Shown here one piece after another: positions 6,893 through 14,717 of a stretch of 19,683 nt of DNA (positions are counted from its first letter, which is position 1; every line of letters starts with the position of its first letter). The notes below the pieces were generated by a model that worked only from the letters and a program-made list of their open reading frames with translations, ran no database searches and had not been told where the DNA came from. The position numbers were made by a program, and so were the translations under genes. The DNA comes from DATLFA01 sp039934635 (GTDB taxonomy: Bacteria; Actinomycetota; Acidimicrobiia; Acidimicrobiales; WLNW01). Location of the stretch: positions 1 through 19,683 of the forward strand of contig JBDTLT010000090.1 in the NCBI GenBank assembly GCA_039934635.1. The letters are read 5' to 3'.

Positions 6893-7746
6893 GCCAAAGT
6901 TGTCCGGCGTGCTGTAGTCGCGCCACCCGCAGTGTCCGCGCCGAGGTCTGGCACGGTATCGATCTCTACCGGTGCACGGGGTGTCGTACCGAGTTCGTTC
7001 ATCCGCAGCCGTCGGACGAGCGTTTGACGGAGATTTACGGTCCTTCCTACTACGAGCCGTGGCATCAAGAATCGGCCGAAAATGTGCGCCGGTCCAAGGA
7101 GCTCACGTTCGCCCCGATCCTCGCGGCAGCCGAACTCGCGCCGGGTCAACGATTGCTCGACGTCGGCTGCGCGACTGGGCAGTTCGCCGGCTTGGCGGCA
7201 CGCAATGGTTTGAAGGTGTTCGGCGTCGACCTCAATCCCGACGCGATCGACACGGCCCGACGCGCGGTTCCCGACGCGTCGTTTCACGCAGGGACGATGG
7301 CCGATCACCCGTTTCCCGGCGAAGAGTTCGATGCGGTGGCCATGGTCGACTTCATCGAACACGTGCGCTCACCCGAGCACGAGCTCGCGACGATTGGCGA
7401 GCGGCTCGCGGCCGACGGCAAGTTCGTCATCTCTACGCCGCGGGTCGATTCGGGAGTGCGGCGCGTCACCGGCAAATACTGGCCTCAATATCGCGAAGAG
7501 CATTTGACCTATTTCTCGGAATCAGGTTTGCAGGCAGTGCTGCAGCGCATCGGTTTCACCATCAGCAGCGTCGCTCCGACGAAGAAGATGTTGACGCCGG
7601 CGTACCTCTACGGCCAAGCGCTCGCGTACCCGATCCCGGCCGTAACGCCGCTCGTGAAACTGGCCTGGCCGGTCCTGCCGGTACCCAAGCATCGACCATT
7701 CGGTTTGCGCCTCGGTGAGATGACTGTCGTGGCGACGCGGCGATGA
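6889..7746 (+). CDS. Class I SAM-dependent methyltransferase with N-terminal zinc ribbon
   Basis: The 285-residue protein has an N-terminal C-x2-C...C-x2-C pair (C5/C8 and C29/C32) that probably binds zinc. A Rossmann methyltransferase domain follows, with motif I LLDVGCATG (89-97), an acidic beta-2 end (VFGVDLNP) and FDAVAMVDFIEHV for motif II, the I-E-H being typical of Methyltransf_11/23-like enzymes. The last 70 residues contain proline-rich hydrophobic stretches that may touch the membrane or a lipid-linked acceptor. The arrangement resembles sugar methyltransferases of glycan clusters, but whether it methylates O, C or N is not visible. The GTG start at 6889 overlaps the transaldolase TGA as GTGA, so translation is likely coupled. 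The next methyltransferase gene overlaps by ATGA. Confidence 0.8.
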   Translation: MSQSCPACCSRATRSVRAEVWHGIDLYRCTGCRTEFVHPQPSDERLTEIYGPSYYEPWHQESAENVRRSKELTFAPILAAAELAPGQRLLDVGCATGQFAGLAARNGLKVFGVDLNPDAIDTARRAVPDASFHAGTMADHPFPGEEFDAVAMVDFIEHVRSPEHELATIGERLAADGKFVISTPRVDSGVRRVTGKYWPQYREEHLTYFSESGLQAVLQRIGFTISSVAPTKKMLTPAYLYGQALAYPIPAVTPLVKLAWPVLPVPKHRPFGLRLGEMTVVATRR

Positions 7747-8645
7747 GTGCGCGGTCGCAGAGCGATGCTCTCGGCCTGCGGCGCGATCTCGTCTGTCTGA
7801 TCTGCGCAGGAGAGGCCGCACGCGTCGGGCGGGCGGCGTCGATGCGCGGCGCCGTCACCTACGACATGGCGTCCTGCCCTGACTGCGGGTTCGCGTTCAT
7901 CGTCGAGCCGCGGACCGATTTCGAGAACCTCTACGACGACGACTACTACCGCGGCGCCGGTTTCGACCCGTCGGTCGATTACGCCGCCGAGCAGGACGAA
8001 CGCACGGTCCGAGTGCATGAGTGGGCCGGCGTCCTAGCGGTCGTGCGATCGCTGCACGCGCGACCGATCCGCACATGGCTCGACTACGGATGCGGCTACG
8101 GCGGTCTGGTCTCGTATCTCCGGCGCAACGGTGTCGACGCCGTCGGCCACGACATCGGGCACCCGGCCGATCACGCCCGATCCGTCGGTGTTTCGTTCGT
8201 CAGCGAGAGCGACTTGCCCGGCCACAATGGTCGCTACGACGTCATCACTGCGATCGAAGTGCTCGAGCACGCCATCGATCCGATCGAGTTGCTCGAATCA
8301 TTTCGCGACCTGCTCGCGCCCGATGGACTCGTGTTCGTCACGACGGGCAACGCCGAGCGGCACCGCCGAGCGCTCACCGAATGGCGATATGTCGCACCCG
8401 AAGTGCACGTCAGTTACTTCGAACCCCGCACGTTACGCCGCGCGTATCAGTCGGTCGGTCTGGAGCCGGTCGACGTCGGGCATCGACGAGGCATGCAGCA
8501 GATCATGCAGTACAAGATCCTGAAGGCACTCGGTCGTCACCGCCGAGAAGCCTGGCACCGAGTGATTCCGTGGTCGCTGGTATCGCGACTCGCCGATCGG
8601 CGCGAAGGGGTGTCGGCACAGCCGGCGGCGCGACAACCGCGCTAG
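7743..8645 (+). CDS. Class I SAM-dependent methyltransferase with N-terminal zinc ribbon (second copy)
   Basis: The 300-residue protein has the same plan as its upstream neighbour: probable zinc ribbon C18/C21 and C45/C48, then motif I WLDYGCGYGG (112-121) and YDVITAIEVLEHAIDP for motif II. The identity visible by eye is low, so this is a paralogous pair rather than a recent duplication. The extra YEN-type helix region (NLYDDDYY, 62-69) is common in sugar methyltransferases. It probably methylates a sugar of the same glycan, perhaps at another position. The ATG overlaps the previous TGA (ATGA, 7743-7746). The TAG stop shares the four-base palindrome CTAG with the stop of the convergent glycosyltransferase gene. 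The C-terminal 20 residues are low in complexity (alanine, arginine, glutamine). Confidence 0.8.
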   Translation: MSARSQSDALGLRRDLVCLICAGEAARVGRAASMRGAVTYDMASCPDCGFAFIVEPRTDFENLYDDDYYRGAGFDPSVDYAAEQDERTVRVHEWAGVLAVVRSLHARPIRTWLDYGCGYGGLVSYLRRNGVDAVGHDIGHPADHARSVGVSFVSESDLPGHNGRYDVITAIEVLEHAIDPIELLESFRDLLAPDGLVFVTTGNAERHRRALTEWRYVAPEVHVSYFEPRTLRRAYQSVGLEPVDVGHRRGMQQIMQYKILKALGRHRREAWHRVIPWSLVSRLADRREGVSAQPAARQPR

Positions 8646-9400
8646 CGGCGACGAACGGGCTTGATGCGAAATTTGACGAGCGCAATGATCCAAGTGACCG
8701 GGTCGCGAAAGATGCGAACCTTCTTGCCGCTTTCGAAGTCGCGCGACTGATACCAGACCGGGACTTCGACGGGCTTGTATCCGAGCCTGATCAACTTGGC
8801 CACGAGTTCCCAATCGAAATCGAACCGATTGGACTCGAACTCGATGCCCTCGATGCAATCGCGGCGAAAGACTTTGTACATGGTGAACGGGTCGCGCAGC
8901 CGCACCCGGTATACCGTGTTGAAGAGGAATGTGAAGCCCCAGTGCGCCACATTGAGGATGCGCGACGTGATGTGTGACGACGCGAAGTCGCGCATCGGGC
9001 GGCCTCGCACGTGGCGCGAACCCAACACGAAACTGGCCTCACCCGCGAGTATCGGTGCGAGCAACAAGGGGTAGTCGCTGACGCGGTATTCGAGATCGCC
9101 GTCTTGGATGAGGATGATGTCGCCGACGGCGTGCGCGAATCCTTCGCGGACCGCCGCGCCTTTGCCGCGCGCGGTGCCCTGCAACACCAGAGTGACGCGC
9201 GGGTCGGTTTCGTAGAGCTCGACGACCGCCCGCGTACCGTCGGTGCTGTTGCTCTCGACGATCACCAATTGCAGGCCGATGTCGTCGAGTTGCACGTTGA
9301 GCACGGCATCGAGAACGGTAGCAATCGTCTTGGCCTCGTTGTAGACCGGCAGTACGACGCTGAGCGTGTGTGCCGGGGTGGCGGGAGAGGCCTCGGACAT
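8642..9400 (-). CDS. Family 2 glycosyltransferase (DPM/DPG synthase-like)
   Basis: The 252-residue protein has the GT2 GT-A fold: SVVLPVYNEAKTI (14-26), VIVESNSTDGT (46-56), RGKGAAVREGF (78-88) and the metal-binding QDGDLEY (99-105, the D-x-D equivalent). RGKG and DGD are typical of the dolichyl/polyprenyl-phosphate sugar synthase-like branch. No C-terminal membrane anchor is present, only a weakly hydrophobic segment followed by the basic end FRIKPVRRR, so it is probably peripheral. Its ATG lies 5 bases after the gmhB stop, so both are cotranscribed, and it could transfer the heptose or charge a lipid carrier with another sugar. The ATG at 9400 is chosen since sequence beyond it lies inside gmhB. 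The donor is not readable. Confidence 0.85.
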   Translation of the reverse strand: MSEASPATPAHTLSVVLPVYNEAKTIATVLDAVLNVQLDDIGLQLVIVESNSTDGTRAVVELYETDPRVTLVLQGTARGKGAAVREGFAHAVGDIILIQDGDLEYRVSDYPLLLAPILAGEASFVLGSRHVRGRPMRDFASSHITSRILNVAHWGFTFLFNTVYRVRLRDPFTMYKVFRRDCIEGIEFESNRFDFDWELVAKLIRLGYKPVEVPVWYQSRDFESGKKVRIFRDPVTWIIALVKFRIKPVRRR

Positions 9401-9405
9401 GCAGG

Positions 9406-9993
9406 TCAGGGTAGTCTCGGACCTATTGACTGGGGCGCATCGGCGTGCAGAATGTACGACGCGGCCGCGGCAATGTCGGAGACGATGGTCGCGGGCACGA
9501 GGTCGGGCGCGGGCAGCCCGGCCGACGTCGGTTTCCAGCTCCACGCTCGCTCGATGAGCATCGTGCGGACACCGGCCGCTGCGCCGGCGGCGATGTCGAC
9601 CCAACGATCACCGACCATCCACGATGCCGCGAGGTCGATGGACCACCGGAGTGCCGCGTCGAGGAGCATTCCCGCAGCGGGTTTCTTGCATTCACACTGT
9701 GCGTCGGTGGAGTGCGGGCAGACGATGATCTCGTCGACCGGCAAGAGATCAGCCACACGAGCGTTGATGCGATCGGCGTCGGACGCTGTCATCTTTCCGC
9801 TTGCGATATCGGGCTGGTTCGTCACGACGATCAGCACATAACCGGCCTCGTGCAGTGACTGCAGTGCAGCATGGGCGCCATCCTCGATGACGAGTTCGTC
9901 GACTGTCCACGGCGGTCGGTGTCCGTGGGGCGACGCGAGCGGTGTGTTCAACACGCCATCGCGGTCGAGGAACACCCCGGGGCGAGCGGTCAT
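9406..9993 (-). CDS. gmhB: HAD-family D-glycero-D-manno-heptose 1,7-bisphosphate 7-phosphatase
   Basis: The 195-residue protein matches GmhB in length and motifs: FLDRDGVLN (8-16) with nucleophile D10 and acid/base D12, VTNQPDIASG (57-66), a zinc loop C92-P-H94...C100-E-C102 followed by KKP, and the magnesium-binding GDRWVD (128-133). The Cys/His zinc loop sets GmhB apart from most HAD-IIIA phosphatases. It removes the C7 phosphate of heptose 1,7-bisphosphate, the step between HddA and HddC, so it completes the pathway even though it lies in a different operon from those genes. The ATG at 9993 overlaps the SDR stop as ATGA. Histidinol-phosphate phosphatase is the main alternative, since the two families share this fold and loop, but context favours GmhB. 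Confidence 0.87.
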   Translation of the reverse strand: MTARPGVFLDRDGVLNTPLASPHGHRPPWTVDELVIEDGAHAALQSLHEAGYVLIVVTNQPDIASGKMTASDADRINARVADLLPVDEIIVCPHSTDAQCECKKPAAGMLLDAALRWSIDLAASWMVGDRWVDIAAGAAAGVRTMLIERAWSWKPTSAGLPAPDLVPATIVSDIAAAASYILHADAPQSIGPRLP

Positions 9994-10844
9994 GTTGACG
10001 CGATTTGCGTGAAGAGGTCGTCGTCGATGCGGCGCAGCCGTAGCAGCGACCCGGTGACGATCTTGTCGCGCGCGGCTTCGAGCCGGGCGATCGAATCCCA
10101 GCGAGCGCTGAGCAAGGAGCCGCTCAGCCAACTGGAACGATCGTCGAGCAGGTACTCGGCCAGGTCGAGATACGGAGCCATCGTCGCGGGCTGCGCGCGG
10201 TTGCGCACAGTGGCTTCGTAGAGCGCATCCCCGGCGCCCGAAGGTCCTTCTTGGAGGATCCGCGCCGTGAACTCGGTGTCGACCGGACCGGGCGCGATCG
10301 CGTTGATGCGCACCCCGGTGTCGCTCAGCTCGCGGGACATCGCTTCGGTGAAACCGACGACACCGAACTTGGACGCGACGTAGGCCGACATGTGGGTGCC
10401 GAGTTGTGGGCCGCCGATGCCCGCTCCCGACAAGGTGATGATCGAGCCACTGCCGCCGGCGATCATCGACGGCAGGACCGCCGCGGTGACGCGCGCGACC
10501 GAGGTCAAGTTGGCCGAAATGGTGTCGGCCCATTCGCCGGCCTGGGCCAGCGTCAGGTGGCCGACCGGACCGAGCGTGGCCGCGTTGTTGACCAGCCCGC
10601 GAATGTGACCGAATCGCTCGAGCGTGACGCGCAGCAGCGTTTCGACATCGTTCGGGTCAGTGATATCGGCCACGACATCGACGACGTTGCGGCCGTCGCG
10701 CGACTTCAACGTGTTCGCGACGTCACGCAACAAGGCACCGTTGCGGGCGCACAAGACGAGGTCGTACCCGGCGCGGGACAAGTGGTCCGCGAGCGCGCGA
10801 CCGAGACCACGGCTCGCGCCGGTGATGACGACGGCTGCGTTCAT
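9990..10844 (-). CDS. Short-chain dehydrogenase/reductase
   Basis: The 284-residue protein is a classical SDR: cofactor-binding TGASRGLG (8-15), NNAAT (86-90), catalytic S139 region (IITLSGAG), Y155-x3-K159 in AYVASKFG and PGPVDTEF after it. R12 in the glycine-rich loop and LCARN (31-35) favour NADP(H). Classical SDRs of this size oxidise or reduce an alcohol/ketone; in a sugar cluster a keto-sugar is a reasonable substrate. The last 60 residues (from about 225) are longer than in typical 250-residue SDRs and contain a tryptophan- and leucine-rich stretch that may shape the substrate pocket. The gene starts two bases after the stop of the methyltransferase gene and ends in an ATGA overlap with gmhB, so it belongs to that operon. 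Confidence 0.83.
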   Translation of the reverse strand: MNAAVVITGASRGLGRALADHLSRAGYDLVLCARNGALLRDVANTLKSRDGRNVVDVVADITDPNDVETLLRVTLERFGHIRGLVNNAATLGPVGHLTLAQAGEWADTISANLTSVARVTAAVLPSMIAGGSGSIITLSGAGIGGPQLGTHMSAYVASKFGVVGFTEAMSRELSDTGVRINAIAPGPVDTEFTARILQEGPSGAGDALYEATVRNRAQPATMAPYLDLAEYLLDDRSSWLSGSLLSARWDSIARLEAARDKIVTGSLLRLRRIDDDLFTQIAST

Positions 10845-10846
10845 AC

Positions 10847-12064
10847 CTACGACTTCTTGCCGAGGAACGACACGGCGCCGGCGCAGAAACGTCGCTGCTC
10901 ATGCGACAGCGCATTGTCGAAGTCGTGCAGCGTCGCGAGCATCTGCGCCCATCGATCGGCACCGACGAGCGCGTCGGCCGACACGAGCCGGCCCAACCAT
11001 TCGAGAGTGAAGTACGGCCCCGCGCTCCAATCGGACTCGACCTTGTCGAAGTTGCGGCACAGATAGTCGAGACCGAACGGGGTCACGTTGAAATAGTGCG
11101 AGGGCACGGCATGCAGCGGCTGCATGTATGCCGCCTCGATGAAGATCTCGCCGCCGGGTCGCAACACGCGGTGCATCTCGTCGACGGCGCGCTGAGGGTC
11201 GGGCACGTGCTCGAGCACGGCTTGACTGAACACCGCGTCGAATGTGTCGTCGGCGAAGGGCAGATTGAGACCGTCGGCCAACAAGTCGGGCAGCTCGTAG
11301 GGGAGATACTCGAGATTGATCACGCGCTCGTCGCCGAGACGGCGATCGCCCCCGCCGTTGTCCAACAACAAGCCGTCGGCGCCCAGACCATTGAGCAAGG
11401 AATGCAACTGATGCGAGTACTCGTTGCCGCGGTTGAGCGGAGCGAACTCCGCGACGTGGCCCTCTTGCGGCTCGCAGTAAGCCGCGATCTCGCACAGCAC
11501 CACCTGCGTGCCGAGCGACGAGTCGTTTCGTCGCCCGGAGGGACGTACCTCGACGTCATGCGCGCCGAAATCCAAACCTTCGATCTCGATCTCGAAGACC
11601 TCGTTGGCGCCCCGGTAGCAATCGACCTCGACCTTGGTTGCGCCATCGATGTCGATCAGGGTGATGCCGCTCCACGGATGCCCGACCATCTTGACGACGA
11701 ACCCGGCGCAAGTCGCCCGGCTACGGGCGACCGAGCTCCATGCCTCGTATTGCCCGATGTACCCCTCGGGGCACTCTTGCCAATGCCCCGTGAGCTCGAC
11801 GTCGGACCACGGTGTGGCAACCGGCATGAACGCTTGGCGGGGCCCGGGAGGGCGTTTGTCCATCTCACGGTCGAGGAACGATGCGCGGAAGTTGGTGACG
11901 ACCCCGACACGCTTCGCGCAACGGCGGCACCAGAGGTCGGCCTCGATGGTGACGCCGAACGCTTCGACCGCGTCGCGCCACGCCAGGCCCGCACGGCACC
12001 GAGGGCACACCATCAGCGCGAACAGCTTTGATTGCCGTATCTGCAATGCCGTGACGGCGTCCAT
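10847..12064 (-). CDS. Three-domain methyltransferase: zinc ribbon, beta-sandwich insert, class I SAM domain
   Basis: The 405-residue protein starts with a Trm112-like zinc ribbon (C20/C23, C46/C49). Residues of about 100-205 are beta-rich: GITLIDIDGATKVEV, a hydrophobic strand ending FGAHDVEVRPSGRRNDSSLG, then VVLCEI. The order G-x-H-x-V-x-V...N-x-S-x-G resembles galactose-binding-like carbohydrate modules. From about residue 218 a Methyltransf_11-type domain follows, with degenerate motif I (LLLDNGGGD, 222-230), LNLPFADDTFDAVFSQ and AVLEHV plus LRPGGEIF. The gene is first of an operon with SDR, gmhB and GT2 genes, so it probably methylates the glycan or a precursor, with the insert holding the glycan. 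Motif I departs from D-x-G-x-G-x-G, so SAM binding is likely but not certain. The ATG at 12064 is preceded by a GAGGAGAG-like stretch. Confidence 0.72.
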   Translation of the reverse strand: MDAVTALQIRQSKLFALMVCPRCRAGLAWRDAVEAFGVTIEADLWCRRCAKRVGVVTNFRASFLDREMDKRPPGPRQAFMPVATPWSDVELTGHWQECPEGYIGQYEAWSSVARSRATCAGFVVKMVGHPWSGITLIDIDGATKVEVDCYRGANEVFEIEIEGLDFGAHDVEVRPSGRRNDSSLGTQVVLCEIAAYCEPQEGHVAEFAPLNRGNEYSHQLHSLLNGLGADGLLLDNGGGDRRLGDERVINLEYLPYELPDLLADGLNLPFADDTFDAVFSQAVLEHVPDPQRAVDEMHRVLRPGGEIFIEAAYMQPLHAVPSHYFNVTPFGLDYLCRNFDKVESDWSAGPYFTLEWLGRLVSADALVGADRWAQMLATLHDFDNALSHEQRRFCAGAVSFLGKKS

Positions 12065-12157
12065 CGAACGAATGCTCTCCTCGGGTCCGCAACAAGCTAC
12101 TGCTAAGGTTCGGCCGCGAAGGCGACGCGGCGTCGTGCCCGGTGCGACCTATAAGAA
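12065..12157. promoter_or_regulatory. Divergent promoter region between two methyltransferase operons
   Basis: These 93 non-coding bases lie between head-to-head genes. On the minus strand TAGCTT (+ strand 12094-12099) is a candidate -10, and GGAG (12077-12080) sits 12 bases before the ATG at 12064. On the plus strand TAAGGT at 12103-12108 fits TANNNT. The two candidate boxes nearly abut around 12094-12108, so the polymerases would compete. No -35 is convincing. Confidence 0.4.
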
Positions 12158-13450
12158 ATGGGTAGAGGCGTGAGACGGGTGCTGGCGACAACGCGTTCCG
12201 CTCGGCCCGGGGCGGCTCGGGCGGGGATCGTACGAGCGAAGACCCGCGGTGCGACTCGCCGGCTGCACGCGGCGTATCGCGCGCTTCGACCCACGGGGGC
12301 GCCCGCGGCGGCGAACATGACGGCGGCGGTTACACCAGAGCCGTTGTTGCCCACCGATTCGTTGCTGCCGCCGGACGACAACGTACCGAGCGACGAGTTC
12401 CATTCGATCTTGCACACGTTGCGCACGGCCGAACTGCGTTGTGTGCCCAAGGGAGCGCGGCGGGTCGTCAGCGTCGGAGCGTCCGGGCGGTGGTATTTCG
12501 ACTGGTTCGAGGACTGCGTCGGCCCGCTCGAACTTCACATCGGTGTCGAAGCCTTCGAAGAGAAACCGGTCGACCTTCCGGCCAACGTCGAGTGGGTGGC
12601 GTCCACCGCCGACGACTTCACGTCCATCGCCGACGATTCCGTCGATCTCGTGTTCGCGGGTCAGACCACGGAGCACCTGTGGCCCGACGAACTTGTGGGC
12701 TTTCTCTCCGAGTCGGCCCGCGTGTTGCGACCTGAAGGTCTATTGGTCGTCGATAGCCCCAACCGTCTCGTGACGCAAGCGTTGCACTGGAGCCATGGTG
12801 GCCACACGATCGAACTGTCCGCCGATGAGATGACCGAGTTACTCGACTTGGCGGGCTTTCGGGTCGAGACGTGCACCGGGCTCTGGCGGTGCCGCTACGG
12901 CGACACCATTCGCAGTCTCGAAGACGGCGTGCGGTCGCGTGCCGATGTCGCCGACCGGTCGAGTGGCGGTGTTCGTGCGCCCGACGACAGCTTCGTGTGG
13001 TGGATCAACGCGCGCCGCAAACCTGACGCGACGGTCGACCGTCGTGCACTACTCGAGCGCACGCGACAATTTTTCGCGGCGCTGTGGGACGAGCGGGTGA
13101 CGCGCGGTATGACGGCGTGGCCGCAGCCCCAAGTCGCGGTCGCCGCCGGCGAGCAGGTCGAGATCGGCTCGCTGCCCTTCTTGCTCGGTGTCCGTTCGTG
13201 GGACCTCGAGCTCGAGATCCTGCCGAGCCACCGCTCGCTCGATTCCTTGACGGTCGCAGTGACGGCGCCCGGCACCGTCATCCACCAACTCGATCGCGGC
13301 GCCGCCGAGGTCGTGTCCGACACGACGTTGCGCTGGCGTTTCGATCAGCCGTGGCTGTCGTTCGCGACCGGCATCGTGGTTCGCGCGCATGCCGCCACGC
13401 CCTCGACGATCGAACTGCCGGTACGCCTTCGTCCCGTCGACGGTTGGTAG
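12158..13450 (+). CDS. SAM-dependent methyltransferase with C-terminal beta-rich domain
   Basis: The 430-residue product begins with about 55 arginine/alanine-rich residues, then a class I methyltransferase domain: motif I VVSVGASGRWYFDWF (103-117) and DSVDLVFAGQTTEHLW (160-175) for motif II, then LRPEGLLVVDSP. Motif I has G-A-S-G rather than G-x-G-x-G. A beta-rich domain of about 110 residues closes the protein (about 320-430), its fold unknown to me and perhaps an acceptor-binding module. It probably acts on the glycan made by the neighbouring genes. The start is uncertain: the ATG at 12158 has no Shine-Dalgarno, and GTG codons at 12170 and 12179 or the ATG at 12317 could be used, which would shorten or remove the basic leader. 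It ends 62 bases before the FkbM-type gene. Confidence 0.7.
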   Translation: MGRGVRRVLATTRSARPGAARAGIVRAKTRGATRRLHAAYRALRPTGAPAAANMTAAVTPEPLLPTDSLLPPDDNVPSDEFHSILHTLRTAELRCVPKGARRVVSVGASGRWYFDWFEDCVGPLELHIGVEAFEEKPVDLPANVEWVASTADDFTSIADDSVDLVFAGQTTEHLWPDELVGFLSESARVLRPEGLLVVDSPNRLVTQALHWSHGGHTIELSADEMTELLDLAGFRVETCTGLWRCRYGDTIRSLEDGVRSRADVADRSSGGVRAPDDSFVWWINARRKPDATVDRRALLERTRQFFAALWDERVTRGMTAWPQPQVAVAAGEQVEIGSLPFLLGVRSWDLELEILPSHRSLDSLTVAVTAPGTVIHQLDRGAAEVVSDTTLRWRFDQPWLSFATGIVVRAHAATPSTIELPVRLRPVDGW

Positions 13451-13512
13451 TGCCGAGACGATGATGCGCTCGCGTCAGGCCCGCTCGTTGGTCGTCGGAT
13501 GGGCGTTCATGA

Positions 13513-14717
13513 GTGCGCGCCGGCGTTGGGGTGCACACCGTGGCGTGTCACAACTCGACGAACGGCCCACGCATCTTGCTGCGTTGGTACACGCGGCGGT
13601 TGGCGAGGCGGGTGAAGCGGGGCGAGAGCCGCAGAGTTGCCGTGCCGGCCGCGGCGGCCCGCGGTCGTTTTTCGCAGAACGGGAGGACGGGTTCATCGCG
13701 TTCATCCTCGAGCGCATCGGTTCCGGCGAGCGCACGTTCGTCGAAATCGGCGCGAGCGACGGGTCGGAGAACTGCACGCGCGATCTTGCGGAAAACGGAT
13801 GGAGGGGCGTATGGGTCGAAGCCGACGAACACAAGGCGGTCACTGCTCGCGAATTGCGTTCGTGGCTGGCCATCGAAGTCCTGTGCTCCAAGGTCAGTCG
13901 GTCGAACGCGGCAAACCTGATCGCCTCGTCGACGGTGCCGAACCCAGAGGTGCTCGTCGTCGACATCGACGGGAACGACTGGCGAGTGCTCGGCGCGTGC
14001 CTGAGCGTCTGTCAGCCGCGGCTCGTCGTCGTCGAGTACAACGCGACGGTCGGTGCCCGCGTGGCGTGGTCGATGCCTTACAACGACATCCAGAGTTGGG
14101 ATGGCGACCGGTGGCACGGTGTCTCGTTCGGCCTTCTGCACAAGCGCGCACCCGGTCTCGGCTATCGCGTGGTCGCGTGCGACCCGCTGGGCGTGAACGC
14201 CTTCCTCGTCCGTGGTGACCTGGTCGACTCGCTCGGCAATCTCGACGACGATGCCATCTACTCACCGCCGATGTACAGCGCGCCCTTCGGTCACCCGTGG
14301 CGTACCCGGCGCACGAGCGACGTCGGTCTCGCCTGGGATGAATTTGCGCAGATACGCATCAGCGATAGCGGCCTCTACCGAATGGGCGAACTGGTCGTCG
14401 TCATGCTGGAGGTTCACAACGATTCTGGATCGTGGTTGACGTCGTTCGGAAAACATCCTTTCAACTTGGCAGCGCTGGAGGCGGGTGATCGCACCGCAGC
14501 CCGGGTGGGCGCGCGAACCAAGTTGTGTTGGCCGGTGCCGCCCCACAGCGTGAGATCGACCACCGTGACGCTCGACCCCACCGATTTCCCCAGCGGCATG
14601 GTCGAGTTCGCACTTCTGCAGGAGCAGGTGCAGTGGCTGACCGACGTTCCCGGTTGGAAACCCCTTCTGCTCGATCTGCGCTCGAACCTGTTCGTCGCCC
14701 CGTTACCGGATAACTGA
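13513..14717 (+). CDS. FkbM-type methyltransferase with Wzt-like C-terminal domain, frameshifted near 13681
   Basis: The gene appears to be in two frames. From GTG at 13513 one frame reads NGPRILLRWYTRR... to GRFSQNG at 13681-13683. After a -1 shift the other frame reads EDGFIAFILERIG, TFVEIGASDG (13734-13763), then WRGVWVEAD, and stops at 14715-14717. Joined, these give SQNGED, the hallmark start of FkbM-like proteins. Adding one G to GGG at 13681-13683 restores it, giving about 401 residues. The C-terminal 110 residues (HNDSGSWL..., GMVEFALLQEQVQWL) resemble the sugar-binding beta-sandwich of Wzt-type transporters. Without the shift, an ATG at 13461 gives an uninterrupted protein with a different N-terminus, so automated calls would miss this. 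Probable role: O-methylation of a glycan sugar. A sequencing error, a real mutation or recoding could explain the shift. Confidence 0.68.

Noticed and set aside
9408..9413. Minus-strand TACCCT 7 bases before the ATG of the family 2 glycosyltransferase, resembling a leaderless promoter
   Set aside because: It overlaps the gmhB stop and the genes are 5 bases apart, so cotranscription explains it and the match may be chance.
9406..9993. Histidinol-phosphate phosphatase as an alternative for the HAD gene
   Set aside because: Same fold and zinc loop, but there is no histidine gene nearby and the other three heptose genes are present.
10901..12031. 376-codon open frame on the + strand opposite the three-domain methyltransferase
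   Set aside because: Antisense shadow with biased residue content; the minus-strand protein has zinc ribbon and methyltransferase motifs and good operon spacing.
13461..13512. ATG at 13461 as the true start of the FkbM-type gene
   Set aside because: The frame from there lacks the SQNG motif and has lower third-position GC before the shift; kept as an alternative start in the feature text.
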